DNA of 64,000 nt from Rhodamnia argentea (GCF_020921035.1 NC_063160.1:2128501-2192500), one strand, 5' to 3'; positions 34,729 through 48,755 are shown, counted from the stretch's first letter. Numbers and translations are program-made. The notes: generated from the sequence alone by a model not told the origin.

Positions 34729-37700
34729 TCAGGCTACACCCTTGAACTTTGCTTCATACTCATGGGGTGGCTGCGCAAAAAAAAAAAGGTACCATCAAAT
34801 AAGGAGACTGGTGCTGATGGAATCATATGCAACACCTACACGGAACTCCTTCCTAATTAACGCCATGGCGGGTCAACTGGTGGAGATGCAGAAGCAGCAG
34901 TGCATTTCTATGCTTTGCTACCAATGATCAATGGGATAAATTTATACAGAAGTAGGAAAAAGAAAGAAAGTGGAATGGTATTTGCTCGTTCAATCTGTTA
35001 ATCTTATCATGGCATGTATCTTGATTACTTATAGTAGCTTTACACAGTTTCAGAATAGAAATATACTCTCTAGCTGAGTTGCCAGGAATTTAAAGTAATG
35101 AGTTTTAGATTCTCGAGGGTCCAATACACAAAGGGTAATTTGAATATTATGTTTATGAGTACAGCTATCATGTGTGGATGTGTCACTAGTACAGCTCAAA
35201 GATGAAATGCATACCATAAATATTGCCGATATTGACCTCCCTGCGAACCATCTCAGATGCATTGCACGCTGAGCATTCATTGCAGCTGGTACATTTTCAA
35301 ACCTTAAATACACCCAACCAGCACTATTTCTGCAAAAACAAAAGTATAACAGGGTATTTTAAGAATATGTGAGTACAGTTCAACAGAGAAAACAAACACA
35401 TGAAACATGTCATGAAAGAGTACTCATCTAATAATTGCTTAGGCAAATGCCAAAATATTCTTCAACAGCACCATCATAAAAGCGACCAGTTCTTTTGCAC
35501 AGAAAGAGAAATCCTCTAGAGGTCATATTGAGATAAGTTTGGCAAAACGTGTCCCATGAGTGTTCAGATTGTTCTATTGTGACAATTAACTTGCTCCTAA
35601 TGATAATCAGGATCTTCTGAAACCCCACAGTATTGTCTATCTATATTTTACTGACAAAGAAAGAAAAAGTTCAGAACCACTGCAGCAGGATCCATGGTGA
35701 AATCATCCTTTCAGCTTCCAATGAAACTACTTTATCACTTTAACTCCAGGATATTCCAACTTGGTGCCTTACACGGGCACAATGAACTTTTGATGTTACC
35801 GACGTTTAAAGAAGTGGAATCAATAATCAGTGGCACCAAGTAAGGAAAAGAGAATTTTAACATCATCCCAAACTTTGTAGAGGTACTTCACATATCGGGT
35901 CACAATACATACTTTTCCACGTAGATATGCTTCACCCGGCCAAATTTAGAACATTCTTCTTCCACGTCCTCCTTTATGTCCAAATCAAAATCAGGTTCAG
36001 TCTGCAGAAAGAATTTCCCACAAGTGAACATCCAGAAAAGAAACGGCAAAAATAAAAAAAATGTCAATATCACTTGAAAGGAACAAAAAAAAGATCAAAG
36101 CTCCATACAGACCTCAGTGGCTGGATCAAACAAGTTCTTCAGCAGCAAGCACTCAGTCGGGCTTCCAACAGCTTCAGTGGCTGCAGAAATAACTTGTGCA
36201 GGAAGCATAGGCATAGGAACAGCAGCTTGCTTGTTCAAAGGCAGGCTGCCGGCTTGTTGATTTGGAGCTCCATTTAGTGCAGGGACTCCAAGTGAACCCG
36301 CAATACTGTTAACATGGTTACGCATGGTTAAAAGAAATACTCCTTCTCTATCTGGAGAACAAAAAAATACTGCTAGCACGACAAACCTGGTGGCAATTCC
36401 AGTTCGATCCAGCTTCTGCATTAGTAATGCTCGCGACTGAGCATTCAAAGCCTGCATGAAATGCATACCACAAAGAATATATCATCCACCAATCCAAAGC
36501 AGGAGCATATCCGGAGCAGGCAATTCTAGAAAACTGTGGTAAAAAGAACTCACATGCAGCAGATACCAAAAATATTACCCTAACCGTCAAGCACAACCTC
36601 AGCAACTAAAAGCAAAGACACAAACAACAATGAATATGAAGTTCCCAACCCCCCCTCTTATCCTTTTCATTAAGAGCAAGGATAAGAAAGTCACAGCACC
36701 ATCCTTTATGCACATTCAGTATTGTGTCAACTTCAGCTTAAAGCCAAAGCATCTTAACCTTGCATGTTTAGGGCGGCTTTGTTTTAAACTATTTGCTTGT
36801 TTTCTCTAATGGTGTTGAAAGTTTAGAATTCTATCCAATATTGAACACCCAGTATCTTTAACAAGGTAAAGGCCACAAAACAATCAACAAAGTACAGGTA
36901 TTGTTGTGGCCATTTCAACTCTTCACAAAATTTCTTAAAAATTAAGACAGCGCCCTTGTTTTGGCAAGAAACAAAAAGAATTACTTTCTTAACCCAATCC
37001 ACACGCCGTACAATTTCAAGAGTTGAACTAAGCTGTGCCAAAGCAGGTTCATATAAATCTTCCAACCACATCAGATTATGGTTCTCTCTGAATTTCTGCT
37101 GAGTTTGAGCCAACATGTTTTACACTATCCCATGAAACAAAACCACACTTGTCAAGCTTCTCATTTTGCATTCTTCAGGGATCTCAGTAAGTACTGGCAC
37201 ACAATAATGCCACCATCAAGAATAGCATTTCAGGCTGCTATGCTTTTAGGCAGTCATTAACAGAGTGTATTCCCTTCCCCTGTGAACAAGCAAATCCTTT
37301 TCCGCTAGCTCCGCGTAGAGGAAGAGTTGCTCCATTATGAGCTAGAGGACACAAGTTCAAGTAACAATAATGCATTTCTTTAATGCCATAGCAAGTGTAC
37401 TTTATATTCACAAGCCTCCCAGACACTTGAACGCAGGAGCAAGCTCCGTGATCTTTTACTTAAATTTATGTAGGAGACATAATTCCTTTTTTTCCCCTTG
37501 AAGAAGATGTCATAAACTCAACTTCTCGTGAGTTGCCAACTATGCTTGTCTATAATATTTTGGATTGGATGATAGCTATTTCTTGAATGAAGATACTAGT
37601 CATCATTATGAAAAATTCTGATGCATATTTGACTGTGCCAAGGTGCTCTTATTAAGTATACATTACAACACCCAATGGGCCAACCTTTTGTACCTCAAGT

Positions 37701-40700
37701 ATCTTTTATAACTAAGGTATAATATGAAGCTGTCACTTACCAATCCACCCTCATCATCATCCAAATCTGCAGATTTTGCTGTAGTATCTTGTGCTCCAAC
37801 ATGATCGGTTACAGAAGAAATCTGTACAGGAGAATTAACAATCCACAACATTAGCAAAACTAAAGAAAAGAGGAATGAACATTGAATAAAACAAAAGAAA
37901 ACCGTTTAAGCACAAAAAGGATGAAGAACGCTTACCTTGAGAAAACGGCCAGCAATTTCTAACTTCCCATTTACGCTTTGAGCAGCCTTAGCATGTTCAA
38001 GCTGAGCAAACTGCAACGGATAATCAATTAACACACCAAGAATCTAAAAACAGGGAAACAACCACTAATTCAACCAGAAACATTTACAGACTTGAACAAA
38101 CCCAAAGCCTTTGCAGTGTCCAGTCTCTGGATCAAGGGGCAGTTGCACCAGCTCAACAGGACCAAAAGCCTCAAAAATCTAATTGCCAACAGCAAGGTAC
38201 ATATGTTAATTAAACTTGCAGAATCAGAAGGGAACTATACATGAAATCTTCAAAAGGCTGGTATCAAGAACAAAGTCAGGCAAGGAAATGAATATCCTAC
38301 ATTCCCATATATGATGCATTCCAATAAGTTGCCCACAACAAAAGTAAATTGGATAACCCAAACAACCTGCCCCACCCCCTAATTCTCTTACAATAGAAGT
38401 CCAAATGTGAAAGCACAGTGTCTTTAAACAGGTAATGATGACATACAAAAGAAAACTTACACTTTTCAGATGACTTTCTGTCATATTAAAATGTAAATTC
38501 CCCACGTAGAGTTTCCTGTCTGTGGCTCCATATGCTCCGGCAGTACCTGCAGCACCAGTGGCGGTAGACTGAACAAGATTCTTCTCAGCCTCCGAAGGTT
38601 TAACCATCACAGGTTGCCCAAGAAGTAGTTGTCCAGAGAGCGCTATTGCCATTGGGACTGACATTGCATCATAAAATTCAATATACCTGCAGCATCACAA
38701 GGCTCCTCTAAGTTGGTCAGGACATGTATGCCACCAGAAATTGTAATCAAAACTTACAAAGCATAGCAAATTGAAGCAGGGAAACAAAAACTCTAGTGAA
38801 GTGAGCTCAAGCTGAGGTTCGTTTGATGAATCTGATGCCTCATATGAAAAGAAAAAGTTAGCTCATCGCAGTGAAGATATAAGAAAGCAATGACTAAAGA
38901 TAATTGTAGAAGAGAAAAAGAACAAAAATGATATAATACCAGGCAATAATATAGATGTGCCTTATGTTAACTTCACGAGTATCTAGTACCAGCACCATCA
39001 TTTTAAAAGAGAACGAAACAGAAATATGTGAATTAAATTGTCAAACCACCACCTATAGGCAATTCAATTATATTAACCACCCGTAGTTATTTTGATTGGA
39101 TCAGAATCGGCCAAAGACCGATAAGCGTCCACGCAAGAAAATGCGTATAACTGGTTTATCCCTACAGGAAACAACCATCACTCACTAAGTACAGGGTGCA
39201 ATATTCAATCCAACAATTAATAGCTTCCACAGGTGTTTCGCTGCTCTTTGTGTAACAAGAAGTAGACATGGCGAAAATAAAAGGAACTCAGGGTCATGTC
39301 ATCTACCTTGGCAACGCAGCATGAATTGATAAAACATGAGTGCAAGGTATTCCCATCATCCCTCATCATTATCGCATTGCTAGTGAATTTAAGAATACAG
39401 TTAAACTTGATCCTTCGAATAAGATATGCTTAAGATACTCTACAGGCATGTAAATGTCATAAAGTTTTTTCTATGGCGAAGTACATACCCAACACCTTTT
39501 GAACGCCTTGAATTCCTGTCCATTATCAACCTGACGTCCCTTACCTGTGGACAAGGAAATTACAAGTTATGAAACCAGGATCCACATGTGCCATCAAGAA
39601 ACAGAAAAATCACATTCCTTTTGATGCCGATAAGAGCAAAAAGTCCAACAAGGCGCAGATGAATCAAAATGATCAGGAATCTCATTTCAATATGCGTGGT
39701 ACCAAAAATGCCTACGTGGATCCTGCCATTAGTAATTACTAAAATTTGGTCCACAACCTTACAGCATTGGCACGGGAGGGAGGGTGGGAACTATTCATGG
39801 ATGTCGATACATTTAATCTGCAACACAGATTCCTTTGTAAGTGTGCTGTCAGAGATCTTTTGGTCAATACTTTTGCCTTTCATTGATGCCCCAAGTATTT
39901 TTATCTTAAATGTCCCAAAAAAGAAAGGACACAGATGAATGCATATCAGAATAATCAGAATAGCAGACCATCAAGAGCTAATATCCACAAAGAAAAAAGA
40001 GAATGGTTTTGGCTGAAACAACAACATTAGCAGCACTGAACTAAGTATTAAGAAAAGCACTCAGCCTTCAAACAGAGAACTTTCAGTGGCTCATACAAAC
40101 GGGTGTTTGACCCTAACCTTGCCAGCTTTTGAGAAAAATTCATACACGTCTCTCTCGTTTGCTTTTAGAGGCATCTGTAAAATCAACATCAAAAAGAAGA
40201 TTACACCATGACCATTTCACCAGATCTAAGCTGGCTAAAGCAAATCATACAATTGTACCTGGTAAGCAAAAACAGTTCTCTGGTCCCTTTCTGGATCAGC
40301 TTCAGGTTCCACCGCCTCTTTCTTGTCCTTAAATCTCCTGCATATTACATTTTGCATAATAAGACAAATGTGCAAGGAAACGACGATAATACAGTCCAAT
40401 ACTTGCACCAATTAAAAGCACTTAAACATGACACTCGTGAAGATGAAAACTTCCCTCGGCAAGCATTATTTTTATCCAAGAGGAAGGCCATAATGTTATA
40501 GAAGCTTATATTATCAATGAACACCATCTTTCTTTGTACAGCATTTTATATGTTATTACGTCAGAAGCGAAAAAAGAACATCAACTTAAGTTAGAAGATT
40601 AGAAACACAGAGGTTTATGTTAAAAGCAGTAATTAATAGCACTCCCCATCCATACTAAAACGAACACCAAAGTTCAAAATGCCAAGTGCCTTATGTCTCC

Positions 40701-42584
40701 AGCAAAGCAGCATATAATTAGTTCTTACTCATTGCTTCAGATTTCTTTCTTATCGGGTGACAGATGCTTCCACGAGAAAAACTTGAATAAATAAAAGAAA
40801 CTCCAAGTCAGCCGAGTACAAATGTGCACGAAACAGAAATTGTTGCATCCCACAGTTACCGCAATTTCAATATTACATTAAATATCTGACATTTTTGCAC
40901 TACTGGTCTATTTCAGTGTTTAAATTACATAGCTAGAGCACAATTGTTAAAGAAGACGCTTTCATAGCATGGAGCTTCCCTACGATCACTGAACTTCATT
41001 TCGAGTTAAATTTGCAAGAAAAGAAGCTTGAAAATTAAAAATAGATTCAGCATGCAGCTGCTGTTGCCCGTGACAACGTGGTCTGCTGGTCTGGTAGTGA
41101 ACCATCTTTTGCATTCACTATCCAGTGTAAGGTAGACCAAATCAAAATCCTCTTGTTCCACAAACCAACGAATTAGGACGAACAGCTTGAGAAGGCGAAT
41201 CCAATGGCTAATGGTCTATAGAGGAAAAGGGCCACATGGGAAAAAGGAGAAATGATTTTGCAGCAATAAATTATATAGTCTGCTATATTATACTTGTCTA
41301 GATCCAGCCATAATTTCCTTTTTCTTCAGAATCCTGCTGACTCTTGCATTTAGGTCCTCCAAACAGAATCAGGATGCAACACTTTGTAGTTCATAACAGA
41401 TTTATCACTATTAACAAACATGTAGAGTGATCCGCAAGACAACATAAGTAGCTATACATTCAAAAGAATAAAAGCATCGAGCTGATTTCAGACCTGTATC
41501 ACAATATCAATGGTAGAAAGAGAGAGCAGCAGCTACATAAAGTCTAAGGAGTGCACAAAACTATTGAGGCCGCAACCTCTAGAGCTTGCAGACAATATGA
41601 GTTGATGCTGACAATAGATGAGCCATAAAAAAGGGCAATATCATATCTGAAACTTAATAATAACTATCCTAAAAGCTAAAAATTCAAAATTCACTCCAGA
41701 AAGATCAGTCAGAAAAGTTTATGCCCAAAACCCAATAAGCTTTCTCTTGGTGCTAACGCTAGCTTAGTCGAGGTGATGAAGCTCACTCAATAACTGCTCC
41801 ACAACAGCAAGCCTCTAGTGCAGCCAAATTCTCAGTGGCAAGCCACCATACTAGGCAGCAATTTGCGTTACTTCAACAAGCAACACGATCTCAACTACAT
41901 GATCTGCAAAGGACATCAAAGAAGCAATACAAACCTGCTATCGCGAAACTCGATCTCTCTTTCCCTATCGAAATCACCATCATGCTTCCGCGAGCGGCTG
42001 CTGCTCCTCTGCGACCGGCTGGGGCTCTGACTCCTCCGCGAACTGCTTCTCCTCGCCCTCTCTCTCTCCTTCTCCTTCTCCTTCTCCTTCTCCTTCTCCT
42101 CTCTCTCCTTCTCCTTATCCCTCTCCCTCCTCTCCCTCTCCTTCTCCCTCCTCTCCCTCTCCTTCTCCTTCTCTCTCTCCTTCTCCTTATCCCTCTCCCT
42201 ATCTCTATCTCTATCTTTCTCCTTCTCCTTCTCTCTACTACTCCGTTCTCGCTCGCGATCCTTTTCTCTCTCCCCATCCCTGTCCCTGTCACCCTCCCTG
42301 CCACTCCTATGCCGGTCCTTGTCCCTGCGGGAAACCCTGTCTTTCTCGTCGCGGTCGCGTTCGCGGTCTCGGACTCTCCTGGAGCCGTTCTCCTCTTCCC
42401 CATTCCTCGACTTCTTGCTCCTCCGCTCCTCGCCGTCCACGTCCTCGTCCACGTCGCGCTTCCTGTAGCTCTTCTCGCTCTTCTCCGAAGCTCCCTCCTT
42501 GCTCCTCTTCGGCTTGGACGAGTTGTCGCGGCCGTCTTGGCTCTCCACCGTCTTCTCCAGATACTCGTACTCGTCGAAGTCCAT
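34729..42584 (-). CDS. RBM39/CAPER-like splicing factor
   Basis: Thirteen exons on - give 604 residues: 42584-41935, 40337-40259, 40174-40118, 39544-39489, 38686-38461, 38178-38092, 38010-37936, 37821-37741, 36451-36387, 36305-36113, 36001-35913, 35329-35215, 34770-34729; all phases agree. The start MDFDEYEYLEKT is typical of plant CC1-like splicing factors. Residues 106-177 are an almost pure K/R/E/D tract, followed by an RS segment (178-199). RRM1 is at about 236-313, RRM2 at about 338-413 (KLYVGNL and KGFGFVQF as RNP2 and RNP1), and the C-terminal U2AF-homology domain at about 510-591 with the RWF form of the R-x-F motif. The end is PPHEYEAKFKGVA. The protein should act in the nucleus in 3' splice-site choice by binding U2AF or SF3B1 ligands. 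Several donors are weak (GTTTGT, GTCTGT). Confidence 0.93.
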
Positions 42585-44298
42585 CGAATCAAGACCGAGC
42601 CCGAGCGAGGTCCTCCGCAGAGATTGAAACCCTAGGTCCGCCGCGACGATGGTGGCGGCGACAAGGCAAGGCTCGGCAAAGAGGGGTGGTTCTCGGTTTC
42701 TAGGGGTTTTCCCCCCGAGAAATCGCGAGGTGGTTTCGGTTCGATCTCTTTGGGTCCGGCCTCGATTTGACGCAGATTGAATTGGGTTGGTTGGGGAAAA
42801 ATATTTATGAGATTGGATCACTGAAAATGGTGAATGAAATTAAAAAAGGAAAATCGTAAAAAATATTTCTTGTTTTTTAAGCATTGAAAAGGAAAAATAT
42901 CAAAAGTATTTCTCAATTTCTATTCAAGGAATTGATATTTTATCCACATATTTTTTAAATGGCGAATGGAATTAAAAAGGGAAATTTAATATTTCTCATT
43001 TTTTTTGTTCAATGAAGTATTGGAAAGGAAAAGTATCGAAAATATTTCTCGATTTTCATTCGAGGAACAGGTATCATTCTCATATTTTTAAGCGTAGCTC
43101 TATATTGAAAAGGAATCAAATTATCCCTAATTTCTTATTAGTTGTATTATTTTGAACGAGTATGGGACTTTATGATTTTTGGGAAGGGGATTTAGGGAAA
43201 GAAAATTGCATTTTCCGCAAATACGGACATGAAGATAATCAATGCCAATGTGTAAAATCGATAAATGTATTTGGTATGTTAAAAAATAGAGGTACGTAAG
43301 TAATCGTCGGCCGACATGTGATCTATGATTTTGGTATTTTCCTTTAAGAGAATCCATCTTCACTAGCCAAATATGGGATCGAAAAAAGGAATTTGGTTTA
43401 AAAAATTTAATATTTTTTTGTGTTTCCTACTCTCTTTAACTTTTGCTCAGCACGAGTCGGACTCATATTTATGATACTATCGTCCTCATTCGTCAATCTT
43501 TTTACCAACATGACCGCATGCCTATTTAAAAAGATATATCATGAGTTCGAATTCTTCTATGGATAATGGCATGGGAGCTGCCCTCAACTTCTTCGATCTG
43601 TACAATGTCGATTTTGGGATTTTTTTTTAATGTAATCGATTTTTATAATCTACTTTTTTTTTTTTTGTTCAAATTGATCCTTCTGCCAAAATATTTAACA
43701 GACATGCTGATGCAGTCATCAAGGATTATGCATAGCCATGAAAAAATGGAAACACAAAGGAAAAAAAAAAGGCCATTGCAAAGAAGAATTTGGAAAAATG
43801 CGTCATTAGTTTGATTGTGAAAATCAAATACACTTTCGATATGGCGACTATCCATATTTGGAATATTCAATTTAACTCTAATATTTGGTCTGCTATGCTA
43901 TTGTCCATAAGGAATTGAATTCTCAAATCCTTCAATTTATCATGTATCTTTTAAATCTCTAAACTGTGCGATAGATACGATGAATTAGAGATCAGCATGC
44001 GGCGATCATAGCTTTGATCTTCTCTTTTTCTTTCATCCTCTTGAAGTTACATAAAAAAAAAATAAGGTTAACTCTTACAATTAAGGGGTATTTATGTATT
44101 AATTTTCATATTATCTGGAGACGTTATAGGTTTTCTTTTCCTAATCTCATTACGAGTCTTGTTGCCTTGTGAGATGAGTTGGTTTTTGGGGTGAAGCTGC
44201 TTAGGAGTGATGGCTAGGATAGTAGGATGGCGGAGAGAGATCTCCGGAATAGGAATATTCGAAGAAGAAGTCTATGACTGAAATAAAAAAAAATAAAA

Positions 44299-45012
44299 GG
44301 AATATGTGCATCGGAATTCTAAAAATCTGTAAAAATGCAATCAAATATTAAAATTTGGAAACTGGTGCAATCGACTTCTTTCGTTAGCTCCGTCCAACCG
44401 GGCTAACAGAAAATGCTGACGCGACTTTTTAAAATAGTTTCTCTCTCGTACATGGTGATGCGGCTAAAACATGAAATTTAAGACTAAAATGACATCGTTT
44501 TGATCCAAATATAAAATATAACATTTTTACTTAAAGTAAAATTAAAAAAATTATAAAATAAAGGAGGAAGAAGGAGAAGAAGCAGCTGATACTAGGCGTT
44601 ACCACTACCCCCACCACCGCAGTGAGGGCTAGGGACCCTCACTGCTTGGTATCAGCCTCTCTCTCTCTCTTTTTAAAAATATTTTATAAATTTTTAAAAT
44701 TTAATTTAAGCTAGAAATTGTATTGTGAATCATATTTGGATCAAAACGACGTTATTTTAGCCTTAAATTTTATGTTTTAGCCACATCATCGCCATATAGG
44801 AGAAAGAAAATTTTAAAAAATGTCATGTCAGCATTTTCTGTTATCCTATATTGACGAAATTAACAAAAGGACTCGATTGCGTCCATTTGATAATTTTTAT
44901 TATTTAATCACATTTTTTTGTAAGTTTTAGGATTTTTTTTTTTGTCAAAGTAAGTTTTAAGATTCAATTGCACTTTGGTGATAAGTTCGGAACTTCTAGT
45001 GAACATATTCCA
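44299..45012. repeat. Long inverted-repeat (hairpin) element, 714 bp
   Basis: The left end GGAATATGTGCATCGGAATTCT matches the reverse complement of the right end GGAATATGTTCACTAGAAGTTCC. Further pairs nest inward: AACAGAAAATGCTGACGCGAC with ATGTCAGCATTTTCTGTTA, AATGACATCGTTTTGATCC with GGATCAAAACGACGTTATTTT, and GCAGTGAGGGCTAGGGACCCTCACTGC at the centre. The whole element could fold on itself. No coding capacity. Relatives: 48756-49990 and 62690-63053. Confidence 0.75.
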
Positions 45013-45404
45013 AAATAAATTATTATCCAAAGTGCAATTGAGTGGTCAACAATCTCAATCCCATTAATTTGTGTTTAAATAACACAAAAATCTGATATGA
45101 TTTAATTTTGTCGATTTATTTATTTTCTCTCCTCCTAATTTTTCTCAAGGACATGCGCCTTTGTATGAAGTCAACTAGGTGCTAGAGCGCACATAGTATG
45201 ACTTGTATAGTAAAATAGAATATGATAGAACTAGACAAAAAAAAAAAAAACTAGGTGACAGGTATTCAAACAAAAAAGAAGAAGAAGGTGTCAGGTCAGA
45301 AAGTACAAAAAAAAAAAATAACAAAATGAAATACAAATGTGAAAGAAGTACTCCTTTTAAAAATATAAAAATGGTCGAGTTGCCTAGTGACTTTAGCCGA
45401 CCTA

Positions 45405-46185
45405 ATACAACAAAAAAACTTCAACTTTAGCATTTATTTCAATAATATCCAAAACTTTTTTTTGTCACATAAAAAACCTCAACTTTTACTTTTGTCCTAA
45501 TTCTATTGGCATGATACCCAAAAAACTCCAACTTTAACATCTGTTCTAATTATATTCAAAATATTTTTTGTCTCATAAAAATCCTCTAACTTTTACTTTT
45601 ATCCCAATTCTACTACCATCGGTCTTCCGTCCATAATTAACGTTAGTTAATCTTACGTGGCTCGAATTTGTTCGCCGAACTTACCAATGAATATTCGAAA
45701 TTCGAAAACAACAAGTTTCATGGATGATGAGATTTGAGATTGTTCATTCAAATAATCATATCTTCACGTCTAGTCGTTCTTTGGGCTGTTGAGTGCCAGG
45801 ATTAATCCGAAACACGCCGTCTTAAGTGGCTCTGTATCTCCTTGTAATGTGTAGAGAAAGCAAACAACAGAGGAGAAGTTGCGGGGTTTTTTCATGCCAG
45901 CTTTGTAGGGTTGTAATTCTAATGACGTGGAAATGTCATGCGGGTTATCTAATGGTGATTATGAATGGAAAACTAACAGTAATAGAATTGAGATAAATGT
46001 AAAAGTTAGGGGTTTCTTACGAGACAATTTTTTTTTAAATATAATTAGGACATATGTTAAAGTTGTATTTTTGTTTTTGTATTAGATCAATAGAATTGGG
46101 ACAAAAGTAAAAGTTGGGAATTTTTACAAGGCAAAATTTTTTTTGGATATAATTAGAATATATGCTAAAGTTAGGTTTTTTTTTT
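45405..46185. repeat. Inverted-repeat element, CAACTTTAAC/GAGAC family
   Basis: The left arm has repeated blocks CTTCAACTTTAGCATTTATTT, AACTTTTACTTTTGTCC and TTTGTCTCATAAAAATCC. The right arm has their reverse (AATTGGGACAAAAGTAAAAG and ATATGCTAAAGTTAGG). Non-coding; relative of the 11295 and 61865 elements. Confidence 0.6.
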
Positions 46186-46329
46186 TTTTTTATATTGAAC
46201 TGTTGTTAGCCATCGCCATCGGATTCGCGGTCCGCCTCTACCTTTGGCGAACTCATGACCACCATCCTAATTCAGCCAAGTGTTGCCAAATACCCTCTCT
46301 CTCTCTCCTAGATTTGAGGGAGGAGCTTT

Positions 46330-46975
46330 GAGCTCCTCTCTATTTCACATAAAATACTTGAAAAGGCCCTCACTTAGTGAGTTATGTATTTTCTCAAATA
46401 AGAGCATGAAGTAACTACATCAATATCAAATAAGGGCATAAAGTGGCCATGACAGTTTTCAAATAAGGATCCGACATCCATCGACTAAATATTCCGGCTA
46501 GTCAAGGACAATGTCATCCAATGACCATTTTAATTCCGAATTACTTTTTATTTTTTTTCTTTTCTTTTGCTCATTTCTTGTTTTATTCTTTGCGGTAGTC
46601 GGCGAGGGTTGCGACTCTTGCCTAGGCCCTCGGTAGATCAGGGAAGGTCGCCCGGGTGAGGCCAACCCTCGTCGGTGTTGTTGGATTGGGCGGCGGCGAC
46701 CATCGCCTAGCCCTCTTTGGGCATTGCTGGTGTCGACCACCAGCGAAAAGAAAAGAAAAGAACAATAAAAAGGAAGAAAGAAAGAAAAAAAGACAAAAAG
46801 GAAAAAAAATCAAGAAAGTACAAGACGAAAATGCATTTGACTAAGTTGAAGGTCATGTCCTTATTTGAGACTAACATAACCACTTGATACACTTATTTGA
46901 AATAAGTCGACACTTCAACTCTTATTAGAGAAAATGAGGACACTTCAAGCCCTTATTTGGATTTTTCCTACAATA
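46330..46975. repeat. Inverted-repeat element with 'CTTATTTGA' arms
   Basis: The left arm carries CTCAAATAAGAGCATGAAGT and CAATGTCATCCAATGACC; the right arm carries GAAGGTCATGTCCTTATTTGAG and CACTTCAACTCTTATTAGAG. The middle is a GC-richer piece (GGCGGCGACCATCGCC) with A/G-rich DNA. Non-coding. Confidence 0.5.
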
Positions 46976-47149
46976 AAACTAGAATTTGACCCATCTGACC
47001 AAAAAAAAAAAAAAAAAACTAGAATTTGACCCGTGCCAAATATATTGAGATAAATTAAGTTAAATCTTAACATCACTAAAGATCTCTAAAGTAAGGCATA
47101 AGAAGAATAAAAATTACTAATATAGAGATGTAAATTATATCTGAATTAA

Positions 47150-48060
47150 AGTTGTTATGGCCAGTGATATAATCTTGAAGGGGTAATTGATTGCAATTTA
47201 ATTAATTTTTCGCGGAATAATTACAATCAGTCAATATATGTAGGACTATATTGATGTATGCGTATGCACACGCAAGTTAAGTGTATGGTGTTTCTATAAA
47301 ACTATTAAAATAACATGTAAAAAAAATAGAGACAAATGCACCCAGATTTGCAATGGTTCTTCATAGATCAAGTTCAATCCATACTCCTAGATTAACATCC
47401 ACCAACAACACTGAATTCTACTAGTAGATGTTCGAGTGATTACAATTGTCGTTTGTGCTGCTTCTATCCAAAGCTAATCGATCACGTCACCAGGTTAACA
47501 CGCACTATCACAACGTTCGTACATTTCTCAAGAGATTTATAACTCTCGTTGAGTGAATCGCTTGTTCATGGAATAAGTTGAGCGTTCTTGTAATTGCTGC
47601 GTCTCTATCTACTTTGTCTTGCATCGATTTCTTTTATAGCTATCGATCTCCAAGTTGACTGTTTGAATGATTTTCAAGACCATCATCGTTCGTCCTTACA
47701 AACAAATCTTCCAACAATGTTGTTGCTGCTAAGTATAGAGACTCCTTAAGGAAATAATACTTCTCCATCGGCAGGATGGATGATTGGTCGGATTGTCCTG
47801 AGAGCGAATGAGTCTGCAATTCCAGACTTTTGATCTACTGTCAAAGTCCTTCAGATGGTTAATAACGATTAAAGGAATATTTGATCTATAGTGATCATAT
47901 CAAGATATCGATAACGATCTTTTCAGCTCGATATAAGCGGTAGCTTCTATCAACTTTTCGCGATTCTACCCATTTATTCAGCTAACAATATACTAATCGA
48001 TTCTTTTGAGTACATATGCGAACGAGACTTCGAGAAACTTGTTCACTTGTTGGTTCCTTC
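47150..48060. mobile_element. Possible fossil LTR-retroelement piece
   Basis: The stretch resembles the terminal part of plant copia-type elements in texture (a CCCAGATTTGCAATGGTTC block followed by non-coding, repeat-like DNA). No coding domain or second terminal repeat is seen. It would be an old, incomplete copy; the assignment is weak. Confidence 0.2.
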
Positions 48061-48127
48061 AAGTCCTCATTCGGCCAAAAAAAAAAAAAAAGAAAGAAAG
48101 AAAGTCCTCGCGAAGTGTTATCTTGAC

Positions 48128-48555
48128 TTGTGCATACTTAAGGTTCATCTTGTCTTAAACCTTTTTTTGGTCCTAACCTTTTTCAAGTCCTCATGAATTC
48201 GGTCCTAAAGCTTATAAAAGTGCCAATTTAGTAAAAAGTTTTGAAAGAAAGAAAGAAAGAAAGTCCTAACGTGAATTTTTTAAATATTTTTTATGAAAAA
48301 AACAAAAAAATGCTTAAAAATTATTTAAAATATTAAAAATAATCCAAGTTAGAAATCTTGACTTGTGCACGTCCGATTTTCGATCAAAATTGGCGGATTA
48401 ACTCAATTGACATAAATACAAAATTTTAAGACTAAATTGGCACTATTATAAAGCTTTAGGTAATTGACACTAATAAAGGTTTAGGACTTAATTGACACCA
48501 ATATAAGGTTTAGGACTTTGAAAAAAGGTTTCAATTGACATCGATGATTTCTCCC
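48128..48555. repeat. Inverted-repeat element related to 4741
   Basis: The left AAAGTGCCAATTTAGT is mirrored by the right ACTAAATTGGCACT, and the right arm carries GATCAAAATTGGCGGATTAACTC, the same block as in the 4741 element. Non-coding; ends are approximate. Confidence 0.55.
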
Positions 48556-48755
48556 TCATCTAGTCTCTTAAGTCTTTCCACTTAGTGCTTTATCAATCGA
48601 AGTCACCTCAGCACGAACGTCACTCAGCATCAATAATATCATAATCATAAGGGATGATTACCAAAATCCTTGGAGGTTTTTCTTAACAAGAGCAAGGCAC
48701 TTTTAATTATGTTCGAAATGATGATTCATACTAGTACTTTTCACTTTTTGTTAAA

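Noticed and set aside
41891-42592. 233-codon Arg-rich open frame on -
   Set aside because: It overlaps RBM39-like exon 1 in another frame; composition is explained by the same repeat.
41835-42635. 266-codon open frame on + opposite RBM39-like exon 1
   Set aside because: It is a Leu/Pro-rich mirror of the GAGAAG-type coding repeat on the other strand, with no domain of its own.
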